Source: JBFMFR01 sp040752025
Lineage (GTDB): Bacteria > Chloroflexota > Anaerolineae > Anaerolineales > UBA4823
Direction of reading: 5' to 3'
DNA: 64,000 bases
Assembly: GCA_040752025.1 (NCBI GenBank)
Contig: JBFMFR010000019.1
Span: 1 to 64,000 of the forward strand
In this document: positions 34,297 to 42,871 of the stretch, in pieces
How the letters are laid out: every line of letters begins with the position of its first letter
Numbering within the stretch: the first letter of the stretch is position 1
Notes under the pieces: model-generated
Databases searched by the model: none
Seen by the model: the letters and a program-made list of their open reading frames with translations, nothing else
Told to the model about the DNA's origin: nothing
Position numbers and translations under genes: made by a program

Positions 34297-35805
34297 ATGA
34301 AAAAGGCCGCCCTCTTGAACAAATGGCCTGTCGTCTGTTCGATCGTGCTCATTTTCCTGAGCCTGGCTTGTAGCCTGTTTTCGTCCCATCCTGCTCTGCT
34401 GCCCACTGACCTGCCATCAACGGATATCGCCCCAACCCTGGCTGCTGCATCACCGCTGCCCACATCCCCACTTGCCACCGCGCCCGCGGGGACAGACACA
34501 TCGAAACGATTGCAGCCTGCGAATTTGCAATATCTGGGAGCTTTCCGCCTGCCCTATGGCGAAGACCGCCCCTTAACCTTTGCCTACGGCGGCAATGCCA
34601 TGACATTCAACCCCCAGGGCGATCCCGGCGGAGCGGCCGATGGCTTCCCCGGCTCACTGTTCATCACCGGGCACGACCGCCTGGCCTACGGAGAATTGCC
34701 TGATGGCAGCCAGGTAGCCGAAATCGACATCCCCGCTCCGTTACCATCGAGAGACCTGCAAGCGCTCAACCAGGCTACCTTTATCCAGGGTTTCCATGAC
34801 ATAGCCCGCGGCTATTTTCAAGGGCTGGATGAGATTCCGCGCATTGGCATGCTCTACCTGGATACTCCTGCTACCGGGCCAAAGATCCATCTGGCCTGGG
34901 GACAGCACTTGCAGCCCGATCCCCCAGACGCCTCGCATGCCTGGTTCGATCCCAACCTGGCAGATCCGCACATGCAGGGCGCCTGGTATATCGACGATTT
35001 GCACCCACAGAGTGTCAATGGCTACATGTTCGAGATCCCTGCCGAATGGGCTAACGCCTACGCTCAGGGCCGGCCAATTGCCACCGGACGCTTCCGAGAC
35101 GGTGGCTGGTCAGGCATGGGCCCATCCATCGTCGCTTATCGGCCCTGGGTCGACGAACACGGCACCCCTGCCCCAGACCAGACTCACCTGGAGGCCAGTG
35201 TGCTCCTGCTCTACGAGAGTTCACTGAACACCTCGGAAATCGAGCGCAGTATGACAGGCTACCAACATCCCGATGAATGGGAGGGCGGCGCCTGGATCAC
35301 AACGCCTTCCGGCCAATCCGCCATCCTCTTCGCTGGCACCAAGAGCGTTGGCGACAAGTACTGGTATGGATTCCTGCACCCCACCGATCCGCAGCAGCCT
35401 TGCGTTGAAGTTGAAATGGTCGGCATGTTCACCTTGTGCCGTCAGGCCGATGGCTCTCCCTGCCCGCAAGCCGATTTCGCCGGCTGTAGCAACCACACCG
35501 AATACCGCGGCTGGTGGAGCACGCGCTTCCAGGCGCAGTTCATTCTATATGATCCGGACGATCTCGCCCGCGTGGCTGCCGGGCAATTACAGTCCTGGGA
35601 ACCGCAGCCCTATGCCAGCCTGAACCTGGACGAACACCTGTACCTGAATCCTGCCGGCCTGGAACCCGAGATGCTCGGCACGGGTGAGCAGCAGCGCAAC
35701 CGCATCGGCGATGTAGCCTATGACCGCCAAAATGGGTTGCTCTATGTGTTGGAATTATTCGCCGACGAAGCTCAGCCGGTAGTGCACGTCTGGCGCATCC
35801 AATAA
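34297..35805 (+). CDS. Large secreted lipoprotein of unknown function
   Basis: A 502-residue protein from ATG 34297 (GGTGG upstream; a TTG six bases earlier is less likely). Signal peptide VVCSIVLIFLSLAC ends in a lipobox Cys, followed by a Pro/Thr/Ser linker. The body (70-502) is rich in Trp, Tyr and Gly with segments such as FRLPYGEDRPLTFAYGGNAM, SLFITGHDRLAYGEL and GDVAYDRQNGLLYVLELFAD, which look like beta-propeller or DUF4185-like text (HAWFDPN is unusual). No catalytic motif is recognisable. It follows a broken lipoprotein gene and converges on the cyclase-ATPase gene. Confidence 0.7.
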   Translation: MKKAALLNKWPVVCSIVLIFLSLACSLFSSHPALLPTDLPSTDIAPTLAAASPLPTSPLATAPAGTDTSKRLQPANLQYLGAFRLPYGEDRPLTFAYGGNAMTFNPQGDPGGAADGFPGSLFITGHDRLAYGELPDGSQVAEIDIPAPLPSRDLQALNQATFIQGFHDIARGYFQGLDEIPRIGMLYLDTPATGPKIHLAWGQHLQPDPPDASHAWFDPNLADPHMQGAWYIDDLHPQSVNGYMFEIPAEWANAYAQGRPIATGRFRDGGWSGMGPSIVAYRPWVDEHGTPAPDQTHLEASVLLLYESSLNTSEIERSMTGYQHPDEWEGGAWITTPSGQSAILFAGTKSVGDKYWYGFLHPTDPQQPCVEVEMVGMFTLCRQADGSPCPQADFAGCSNHTEYRGWWSTRFQAQFILYDPDDLARVAAGQLQSWEPQPYASLNLDEHLYLNPAGLEPEMLGTGEQQRNRIGDVAYDRQNGLLYVLELFADEAQPVVHVWRIQ

Positions 35806-35822
35806 CTGAACAAAAACCCGTT

Positions 35823-38800
35823 CTAAGACTGCCTGCCGAGCAAGCTCTCCACGACTCTTTCCAGGTCGGCCGCCGCGCCGCGCTCCAACGCCGCCTGAAA
35901 CTCAATCTCTCCCAACGCCGCGCCCACCCTATCGAGAATTTCAGCCGCCTCCGCCTCCCAATATTTTCCACGCCCCGGGTGGTTCTTAGCCAGGCCGAGG
36001 TATTCAGCGGCCCGCACAACATCGCCATTCCTGGCATAAATATCTGCGAATTGAGCCAGTGCATCCAGCGTCAACCACATCACACCAATGTCGTAAGACT
36101 CCGCCAGCGCCTGGCGCAAGTATTCTACAGCCAAATCGTCATCATTTTGCAGCACTGCGATTCTAGAGAGATTCCCGAACCAGATCGATCGGCATTCACG
36201 ATCGCCAATCTCATTGGCAATTTCCAAAGCTTCTTGATAGTACCTGCTTGCCTGCGCATAATTTTCGATTGCCAGATCGACGCCCCCCAGGTTCCCCAAG
36301 CAGTTATTGATTCCCCAACGGTCGCCGATCTGTCGATAGATCGCCAGGCTCTCTTCATAATACCCTCTGGCCGCTTCGAAATCGTCCTGATGGTAGGTCA
36401 GATTTCCCAGGTTCAGCAAGCAGGTAGCTTCTCCTGATCGGTCGCTTGCTGCTTTGAAGAGTGCCAGGGCTTCTTCCAAATATTGGCGCTCTTCGTTTGC
36501 GTCAATCTTTTCATCCGCTACACGGATCAGCGCATGGGCCACCATGACACCATCGCCACCCTGGCGGGCCATCGCCAGGGCCTGCTCGGCCAGATCATAT
36601 CCTTCCTGTGCCGCCCCCTGGATACAGGTGATCCAGGACAACGTTATCAGCGCGCTGGCCAATGTAGTCCAATCGCCAGCCTTTCGTGCCAGGTCGGCTC
36701 CCATTCGCAAGCACTCGCTTGCTTGAGCATATTGACTCAGCTTCTCGTGTGAGTCGCCCATGTGCACCAATATCTGGGCGCGCTCTGCAAGGTCTGTCTC
36801 GGGCAATAATGCCAACGCCCGGCCATACAAATCCAGGGCATCATGGAAAGCGCTAAAGCGCTGCGCCGCCCGGCCCGCCTTGCGCAGCCAGGTAACAGCC
36901 TTTGCAGGCTCTCGCGCTGCCTCGTAATGCCCGGCGATCACCTCAGCATATTCTTCCAACCTTTCCATGCAATTTACCTCTAGCCATTCGGCCACTTGCT
37001 GGTGATAGACCCTTCGCAACTTGAGCAATACCGTTTCATAAGTCACATCCCTCAGGACCGCGTGCTTGAAAAGGTATTCATTCACGCCAGCGAACACCGA
37101 ACGCCGCTCCGGGAAGATCAACTGTCTCCCCAAGAGGGATTGCAACAGCTCAACGACACCGTCTGGCTCGCCATCCAATCCACCCATCCTGTCCACCACC
37201 ACATCCCAAAAGCGCCGCCCCACTACCGCTGCCCGTTGTAAGATTTGCTTCTCCGCCTCTGGCAGGCTGTCCAGCCGCGCTTGCAGCACTCCCGTCAGAG
37301 TCGTAGGTACGCGCACGTTCTTCAACCGCTCCATTTCCACGCGCCAGGCATCACCATCCACCACGATCACGCCATCTCCCATCAACATCACAATCAGCTC
37401 TTCGATATAATATGGGTTTCCTTCCGCGCCTCTAACGATCAAATCCTGCATCTCGCCAGGCAGATCGGCCACTTTCTCCAGAATCGCCCTCACCAACGCC
37501 TGGCTGTCATTCTCCGCCAGCGGCAGTAAATCCATCCTCTGCTGCCGGTGTGACAGGCCCCATTTTGTTGCTCGTTCATAGAGCGTCGGGCGGGTAAGCC
37601 CAATCACCAACAGGCGCTCCGCTGTCTCAACCAGATCGGTAAAAAAGTTCAAGCTCAGCTCATCCGCCCAGTGCAGATCCTCCAGCAAAACCAGCAACGG
37701 GCGTTCCTTCGCCAGCGAGAGAAAGTAAGTTGTTAGGTGGATGCGCGCCTCACCTGCTAGCGAACTGCTGGCAGCCAGGTCCCGCACAGCCGCCGTTTGC
37801 TCGAAGCCCAAACCCACCAGATACCCCACCAGATGTGCCTGTCTGGGTTCGAGATATGGAGCTGTTCCCCTCTCGAATTTGACCTGCACTTCGGCAGGTC
37901 TATCGCTATCCAGGATGCTGAATCGCCGGCAAAACAAATCACGCAGCACGCCGTAGGGTGTACGCATCGTGGTAGGCAGCGCTCTGCCTCGGCAGCAATC
38001 GTGCGCTTCAGACCATCCTTCTAAACAGCCCTCGAATTCTTGCAGCAGGCGCGTCTTGCCCATCCCGGCGTCCCCTACAACAGTGATCGTTTTCGTCGCC
38101 CCGTTCTCAACCAACCCGGCGAACGCATCTTGTAGAATCGACAGTTCCATTTGCCGACCTATCAACTGCGTTCGGACGCCATGCACACCGCGGCCTTCGC
38201 GATAAAAATCGTCTCTTCGGGCGCGCAGCACTTCGTAAACCCGCACAGGTTCCGTCTTCCCCTTGACACTCAGAGGTTCTAACGCCTGCACGTCGAACAG
38301 CCCGCGTATATGCTGGTAAGTGTCTGCCGAAATCAAGACGCCTCCCACCGGGGCATTCTGCTCCAGGCGTGACGCCAGGTTGATCGCGTCTCCCATCGCT
38401 GTATATTCCACACGCAAATCCGAGCCGACCTCGCCAACCACAACCAGGCCTGTATGGATACCCACGCGCACGTTGAAGCCCTTGATGCCCCATTCTTGTT
38501 CCAGCTTGCTGGCATAAGCCTTCGATTCCTCCAAGATATCCAATGCGGCGCGCACCGCTCGTTCTGGGTCATCCTCGTGGCTGATTGGCGCGCCAAAAAA
38601 GGCCAGGATCGCATCCCCCATCAGCCGCGCCAGCGTGCCCTCATGCTGATAAATCGGTTCGATCAAGAAATCGAATGCCCCATCCATGATCTCCATGACT
38701 TCTTCTGGGTCCAATTTTTCAGCCATTGCCGTTGAGCCTTTGACATCCGAAAACAGGATCGTCACCAGCCGCCGCTCGCGCTCGACCTTGCCACGCGTAG

Positions 38801-39065
38801 CCAATAGCCGCTCGGCGAACTCCTTCGGGATCATGCGCTGTAGCCGGCGCGCCATAAGATCGCCTGGTAAATCTGGCACAGGCTCATCTGCAAGCACGCG
38901 AACCCCTGGCTCTGTCTCCACCTTGTGCCCGCATGCCTGGCAAAAACGTGCCCCGCTGGTGATCTTAGCGCCACATCGCTTGCAAATCACCGCCAGCCGC
39001 GTTCCACAATTTGCGCAGAATTGCGCCGAATCGAGATTTTCGCTTCCACATGATGGACAAAACAT
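35823..39065 (-). CDS. Zinc-ribbon / class III cyclase / AAA-type ATPase / TPR signalling protein
   Basis: A 1080-residue cytoplasmic protein. Two zinc ribbons open it (CPSCG...CANCG and CKRCG...CQACG, residues 3-46). A class III nucleotide cyclase domain follows (about 95-285) with the metal Asp in FSDVKGST and a second in LMGDAILAFFG. The P-loop GDAGMGKT is at about 332, with a predicted Walker B LLVLLEDLHWADE, as in STAND-type signalling ATPases. TPR helices fill 740-1050 (NLGNLTYHQDDFEAARGYYEESL and repeats). It likely makes cAMP or acts as a regulated scaffold; neither substrate nor partner is shown. CAGGAGAAG precedes the ATG. Confidence 0.9.
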   Translation of the reverse strand: MFCPSCGSENLDSAQFCANCGTRLAVICKRCGAKITSGARFCQACGHKVETEPGVRVLADEPVPDLPGDLMARRLQRMIPKEFAERLLATRGKVERERRLVTILFSDVKGSTAMAEKLDPEEVMEIMDGAFDFLIEPIYQHEGTLARLMGDAILAFFGAPISHEDDPERAVRAALDILEESKAYASKLEQEWGIKGFNVRVGIHTGLVVVGEVGSDLRVEYTAMGDAINLASRLEQNAPVGGVLISADTYQHIRGLFDVQALEPLSVKGKTEPVRVYEVLRARRDDFYREGRGVHGVRTQLIGRQMELSILQDAFAGLVENGATKTITVVGDAGMGKTRLLQEFEGCLEGWSEAHDCCRGRALPTTMRTPYGVLRDLFCRRFSILDSDRPAEVQVKFERGTAPYLEPRQAHLVGYLVGLGFEQTAAVRDLAASSSLAGEARIHLTTYFLSLAKERPLLVLLEDLHWADELSLNFFTDLVETAERLLVIGLTRPTLYERATKWGLSHRQQRMDLLPLAENDSQALVRAILEKVADLPGEMQDLIVRGAEGNPYYIEELIVMLMGDGVIVVDGDAWRVEMERLKNVRVPTTLTGVLQARLDSLPEAEKQILQRAAVVGRRFWDVVVDRMGGLDGEPDGVVELLQSLLGRQLIFPERRSVFAGVNEYLFKHAVLRDVTYETVLLKLRRVYHQQVAEWLEVNCMERLEEYAEVIAGHYEAAREPAKAVTWLRKAGRAAQRFSAFHDALDLYGRALALLPETDLAERAQILVHMGDSHEKLSQYAQASECLRMGADLARKAGDWTTLASALITLSWITCIQGAAQEGYDLAEQALAMARQGGDGVMVAHALIRVADEKIDANEERQYLEEALALFKAASDRSGEATCLLNLGNLTYHQDDFEAARGYYEESLAIYRQIGDRWGINNCLGNLGGVDLAIENYAQASRYYQEALEIANEIGDRECRSIWFGNLSRIAVLQNDDDLAVEYLRQALAESYDIGVMWLTLDALAQFADIYARNGDVVRAAEYLGLAKNHPGRGKYWEAEAAEILDRVGAALGEIEFQAALERGAAADLERVVESLLGRQS

Positions 39066-39155
39066 AATCTTCTCCTGGGTTCTTATATTTTAGGGCAGGT
39101 CCGGCTCCAATGCAAGCTTTCTCATAGAAAATCGGCTTTTTTAGTTGAGAAAAGT

Positions 39156-39247
39156 GGGTGATGCCAGAATCACCCCATTGGGCAGACGAATTTCCTCCCC
39201 AGGAATACAAAAATGTTGATGACAATCCTCTCAAACTTTGGTAAATT
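39156..39247 (+). promoter_or_regulatory. Control region of the heme A synthesis gene, matching the cox operon
   Basis: GGGTGAT-N6-ATCACCC (39156-39175) is a perfect inverted repeat with 7-base arms. Forty-three bases later comes ATGACA (39219-39224), a 17-base gap and TAAATT (39242-39247). This matches the element before coxB in arms, core words and spacing, so both transcription units probably answer to one regulator. The gene for that regulator is not identifiable in the window. Confidence 0.72.
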
Positions 39248-39313
39248 TAGATCGTCAAGCTCTGAATTGTACATCTCATCGTTTGCATCTATCGCTTTTT
39301 GAGTGACCGCCTG

Positions 39314-41119
39314 ATGAACAACCTGAAAACCAACTCTATTCCCGACCTTCTCCCTTTCCGCCGTCTGGCGCTTGCCACAACCATTGTACTGTTTCTGGTC
39401 ATTGTTACTGGGAGTATCCTGCGCACGGTTAGCCCAGGGAATAGCTGCCCGGATTGGCCCACCTGCTTCAATACCTGGATGCCTCCAGACAATCAAGGCC
39501 CTTTGATTGACTATGCGCACAGAGCGGCCACTGTTCTGGCAGTCATCCTGGCGCTCGGCTTTGCCGTTCTGGCGCTGATTCGCCACCGCCAACAGCCTTT
39601 ACTGTTCTGGTTCGCCCAGGTTGCCATGTTCCTGATGAGTGTACAAGTTGCTCTGGGAGCAGCCCTGGCATTGAACTTACTATCCTCTTCGCAGGCCTGG
39701 CTTTCCACCCTCCACCTGGGGTTTTCTTTGCTCGCTCTAGCAGCCTCACTCACCGCCACTTTAGCAGCATTTGGTGTAGCCATTCCCCACAATCTCGCTT
39801 GGTCTGGTTTTACCCGCCTTTCCTTGCTGACTACCCTGGCGGTTTTCCTTCTACTGGTCAGCGGCGCAATCGTAGCTGGTAGCCAGGCATCCTCGACCTG
39901 CCAGGCATGGCCTTTGTGTGACACTTTCCCCTCTAACAGTGCCGCCTGGATCAATCTCTCTCATCGCGGCTTAGTTGCCCTGGCAGGAATATTGCTGTTT
40001 ACATTGCTCGTGCAGGCCTGGCGCACACAGCGCACCCAAACCCCCGTAATCACAGCGACCACTGCCGCTGCGGTGTTGTTTCTCGCTCAGGCGTTGTTAG
40101 GTGCTCGCATGGTGCAAGGCTTCCCGGGTTACCTGCTGGTTCTGCATACGGCCACAGCCGTTGCCGTCTGGGCCGTATTAGTGGTGCAGTTCATTACCGT
40201 TCTGCATGCCAACCGCGCCAGCGAACAGGAAAGCCTCGAAGCCGCCAGCCTCCGCGGGCGCAAAGGTCTGCTCAAAGATCTACTGTTACTCACCAAACCC
40301 ATTGTGGTGCTCCTGCTCTTGGTCACCACCTACGCCGGGATGGTGATCGGCGCTCGAGAATGGCCCGCTTTCCCCGTCGCCTTTTGGACTCTCGTAGGAG
40401 GCTTCATGGCGGCCGGCGGATCGGGAGCCATCAACCAATACATCGATCGCTACGACGACCAAAAAATGCAGCGCACCCAAAAGCGTCCCATCCCCGCTGG
40501 CCGCCTGACCCCGGGCGAGGGTTTAGCCTTCGGAGTTGCCATGACCCTGGCCTCATTTTACCTGGTGACAGCCTATGTCAACTTATTGGCAGCCTTGCTC
40601 ACTTTGGCAGGCATAATCTATTATGTGTTGATCTACAGCATCTTCCTGAAAAAGACCACTGTTCAAAACATCGTCATCGGCGGCGGTGCAGGCGCCATCC
40701 CACCCCTGGTTGGTTGGGCCGCTGCTACCGGCAGTTTGAACATTCCTTCGCTGTTCTTGTTCGCCGTCGTTTTCATGTGGACTCCACCGCACTTCTGGGC
40801 ATTGGCGTTGGTGCGGCGCAAAGATTATGCCCGTGCTGGCGTGCCCATGCTGCCGGTCGTGCGCGGCGAGGCTGAAACCCGCTGGCAGATTTTTATCTAC
40901 ACCCTGGAGCTCGTCGCTCTAACCCTGGTTTTGCCCATCTTCGGGTTGGGGGGCGGCATTTATCTGGTTGGAGCTGGCATGCTCGGCCTCTGGCTGCTCT
41001 CTACCGCCTACCGGGTCTGGAAACAGGGTGGCAATAAGCTGGCCTGGAAAATGTACCGCTATTCCAGCATGTACCTGGCCTTCATCTTCCTCGTCTTGAT
41101 GATCGATCGATTAGTGTAG
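39314..41119 (+). CDS. Fused heme A synthase (CtaA/COX15) and protoheme IX farnesyltransferase (CtaB)
   Basis: A 601-residue membrane protein from ATG 39314. The first half (about 1-310) is CtaA: four helix-borne His residues (YAHRAATVL, TLHLGFSLL, SHRGLVAL, LHTATAVAV) and two Cys pairs (SCPDWPTC, TCQAWPLC). The second half (about 325-600) is CtaB: LTKPIVVLLLLVTTYAGM, the Asp-rich NQYIDRYDDQKMQRTQKRP, and WTPPHFWALALVRRKDY with YARAGVPMLPVV. CtaB makes heme O by farnesylation and CtaA oxidises it to heme A, so one chain carries both steps for the oxidase at 28-31 kb. The cox-type control region lies upstream. Confidence 0.94.
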   Translation: MNNLKTNSIPDLLPFRRLALATTIVLFLVIVTGSILRTVSPGNSCPDWPTCFNTWMPPDNQGPLIDYAHRAATVLAVILALGFAVLALIRHRQQPLLFWFAQVAMFLMSVQVALGAALALNLLSSSQAWLSTLHLGFSLLALAASLTATLAAFGVAIPHNLAWSGFTRLSLLTTLAVFLLLVSGAIVAGSQASSTCQAWPLCDTFPSNSAAWINLSHRGLVALAGILLFTLLVQAWRTQRTQTPVITATTAAAVLFLAQALLGARMVQGFPGYLLVLHTATAVAVWAVLVVQFITVLHANRASEQESLEAASLRGRKGLLKDLLLLTKPIVVLLLLVTTYAGMVIGAREWPAFPVAFWTLVGGFMAAGGSGAINQYIDRYDDQKMQRTQKRPIPAGRLTPGEGLAFGVAMTLASFYLVTAYVNLLAALLTLAGIIYYVLIYSIFLKKTTVQNIVIGGGAGAIPPLVGWAAATGSLNIPSLFLFAVVFMWTPPHFWALALVRRKDYARAGVPMLPVVRGEAETRWQIFIYTLELVALTLVLPIFGLGGGIYLVGAGMLGLWLLSTAYRVWKQGGNKLAWKMYRYSSMYLAFIFLVLMIDRLV

Positions 41120-41140
41120 GCTTCTAATCTGGGATGCCAT

Positions 41141-42784
41141 TCACTTCACCACCAGGGTATATTTTTGTTGGATAGGAGTCTTGGAATTGTAAGTATCCAA
41201 CTTCCCATCCTTATTCACATCATACCCATCCGTGATCTCCTGTGAGAAAGTAAAATCGACCTGGATACTGTAAGTACCCGAAGAATATGAGCCAAGATCG
41301 ATCGTGTAATACACCCAATACGCCCCATCCAGGTTCGTTCCACACGGCACTTCGGACATGGACAGCAGATCCGATTGTAGCTCCCCTTGCAAACGCGAGC
41401 CATTGATCGTCAGGCGTACGTTGATCGCCGGGCGCGTTTCTCGCGCCAGGTCAGCGCCTTTCACTCCCCACAACCCATAGATCAAATGAATTGGGCGATT
41501 TGCCTGAACCGTGAACGATTTACCGCAAGAAGGGCGCAAATATAATACTTGCGGAGGTAGCGAGGTGGGCGTATCGCTTGGCAAAACTCGAGTTGGCGTT
41601 GAGGTATTGGTAGCTGTAGGTAAAATTTTCGCCTGTGTAGCGACTGGGCGCGTTGGCGATGGTGTAACTCGCGGCGACGATGTAACTCGCCTGGTGTTGG
41701 TAGCCACCGGCTCATCTGCTATCGAAGCACTGGTCACACGCGCGCTGGTAGGCGCTGGCGGGGCCGGAGTCGCAGGCGCGCCTCCCATCAAATTGTAAAC
41801 CACCAAAACACACAATACTACAAACAGGCCGATAACTGCAAATCCCCAGGCGGGGATCTTGGCCCCTGAGGCCGCTCGCGCTTGTCCAACCTGTGGCAGC
41901 GCCACTGCCTGCGTTCTGCTGGCGCCAATTTGCGTTGCCCCATCTACCTGCACCGTTGCCGGCCAGGGTTTGGAGGCTGTAGCCTGTATAACGAGGGCCT
42001 GCTTGAAAGCCGCCGTGCTTTGGAAACGTTGGTCTGGCTGCAACTGCATTGCCCGCCCCAATGCCGCTACACTGTTGCGCGACACAGCCAGATTCATACT
42101 CCCCAGGGAAGGAAGCCTGTCGCCTGTAGCTCGTTGGATGCTCTCTTGTGGCTGCTGACCAGACAAAAGATGGTATAGAGTGGCCCCTAAAGCATAAACA
42201 TCCGTCCGGGCATCCGTTCGGCCTTGCCCATACTGTTCCAGGGGTGAATATCCTGGTGTAACTGCCCTTGCTCCTATGGTGGTCCTTAGATGTGGGTCAT
42301 ACACCTTGGCAATCCCGAAATCTACCAGCACAGCCCTGCCGTCTGGCCGGACGCGGATGTTAGCCGGCTTGATATCCCGATGGATTATCGGCGGATTCTG
42401 GTTGTGCAGATAAATCAGCGCATCGCACACCTGCAAAATCCAGGGCAACACTTGCGCCTCGGGCAGTGGACCGCCTGCCCGGTCCAGCTTCTCCTGCAAA
42501 TCTTCGCCCTCGATATACTCCATCACCATGTATTGCCCTTGCCCGGCAATGCTGAACGAATCAATTACCCGCGGCAACCCCTGGTGATTTAGCGAATACA
42601 GCATCGAAGCTTCATGCCGGAATTGTCGTTGTGCTTCTGGAGAGGTATCCAGGCTTTCCTTGACCGCGCATGGCGCTTGAAGATTCAAATCCCAGGCGCG
42701 GTAGACCGCCCCAAAACCGCCCTGCCCCAGTAATTTGACGATCCGATAACGGCTATTCAGAACCTGGCCTGTAGCTAAAGGCAT
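41141..42784 (-). CDS. PknB-type Ser/Thr protein kinase with Ca-loop-like ectodomain
   Basis: A 547-residue kinase; ATG 42784 has GGGAGAAG just upstream, so the longer frame is ignored. The kinase domain (1-265) has LGQGGFGAVYRAWD, the Lys in CAVKES, HRDIKPANI and DFGIAK. A membrane helix lies near 320-342 (FAVIGLFVVLCVLVVYNLM). After a Thr/Pro/Ser linker the extracellular part (about 415-547) is beta-rich, has a Cys pair (PSCGKSF, EVPCGTN) and contains DVNKDGKLDTYNS, a dockerin/EF-hand-like calcium loop. It is a paralogue of the kinase at 25608-27137, but with an unrelated ectodomain. Confidence 0.92.
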   Translation of the reverse strand: MPLATGQVLNSRYRIVKLLGQGGFGAVYRAWDLNLQAPCAVKESLDTSPEAQRQFRHEASMLYSLNHQGLPRVIDSFSIAGQGQYMVMEYIEGEDLQEKLDRAGGPLPEAQVLPWILQVCDALIYLHNQNPPIIHRDIKPANIRVRPDGRAVLVDFGIAKVYDPHLRTTIGARAVTPGYSPLEQYGQGRTDARTDVYALGATLYHLLSGQQPQESIQRATGDRLPSLGSMNLAVSRNSVAALGRAMQLQPDQRFQSTAAFKQALVIQATASKPWPATVQVDGATQIGASRTQAVALPQVGQARAASGAKIPAWGFAVIGLFVVLCVLVVYNLMGGAPATPAPPAPTSARVTSASIADEPVATNTRRVTSSPRVTPSPTRPVATQAKILPTATNTSTPTRVLPSDTPTSLPPQVLYLRPSCGKSFTVQANRPIHLIYGLWGVKGADLARETRPAINVRLTINGSRLQGELQSDLLSMSEVPCGTNLDGAYWVYYTIDLGSYSSGTYSIQVDFTFSQEITDGYDVNKDGKLDTYNSKTPIQQKYTLVVK

Positions 42785-42815
42785 GTTCTTCTCCCAAGAA
42801 ATGGATACCATTATT

Positions 42816-42855
42816 ATAAACGAGGCTGATCGCTAATTGCGACAGCCTCGTTTAT
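42816..42855 (-). terminator. Terminator after the MerB-like selenoprotein operon
   Basis: ATAAACGAGGCTG and its complement form a 13-base perfect stem; inside it TCGC pairs with GCGA around the loop TAATT with one bulged base. On the minus strand it is followed by AATAATGG, so the U-tract is poor. It lies 16 bases past the selenoprotein stop and before the kinase start at 42784, isolating the operon. Confidence 0.7.
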
Positions 42856-42871
42856 CGTGACGAACTGGCGT

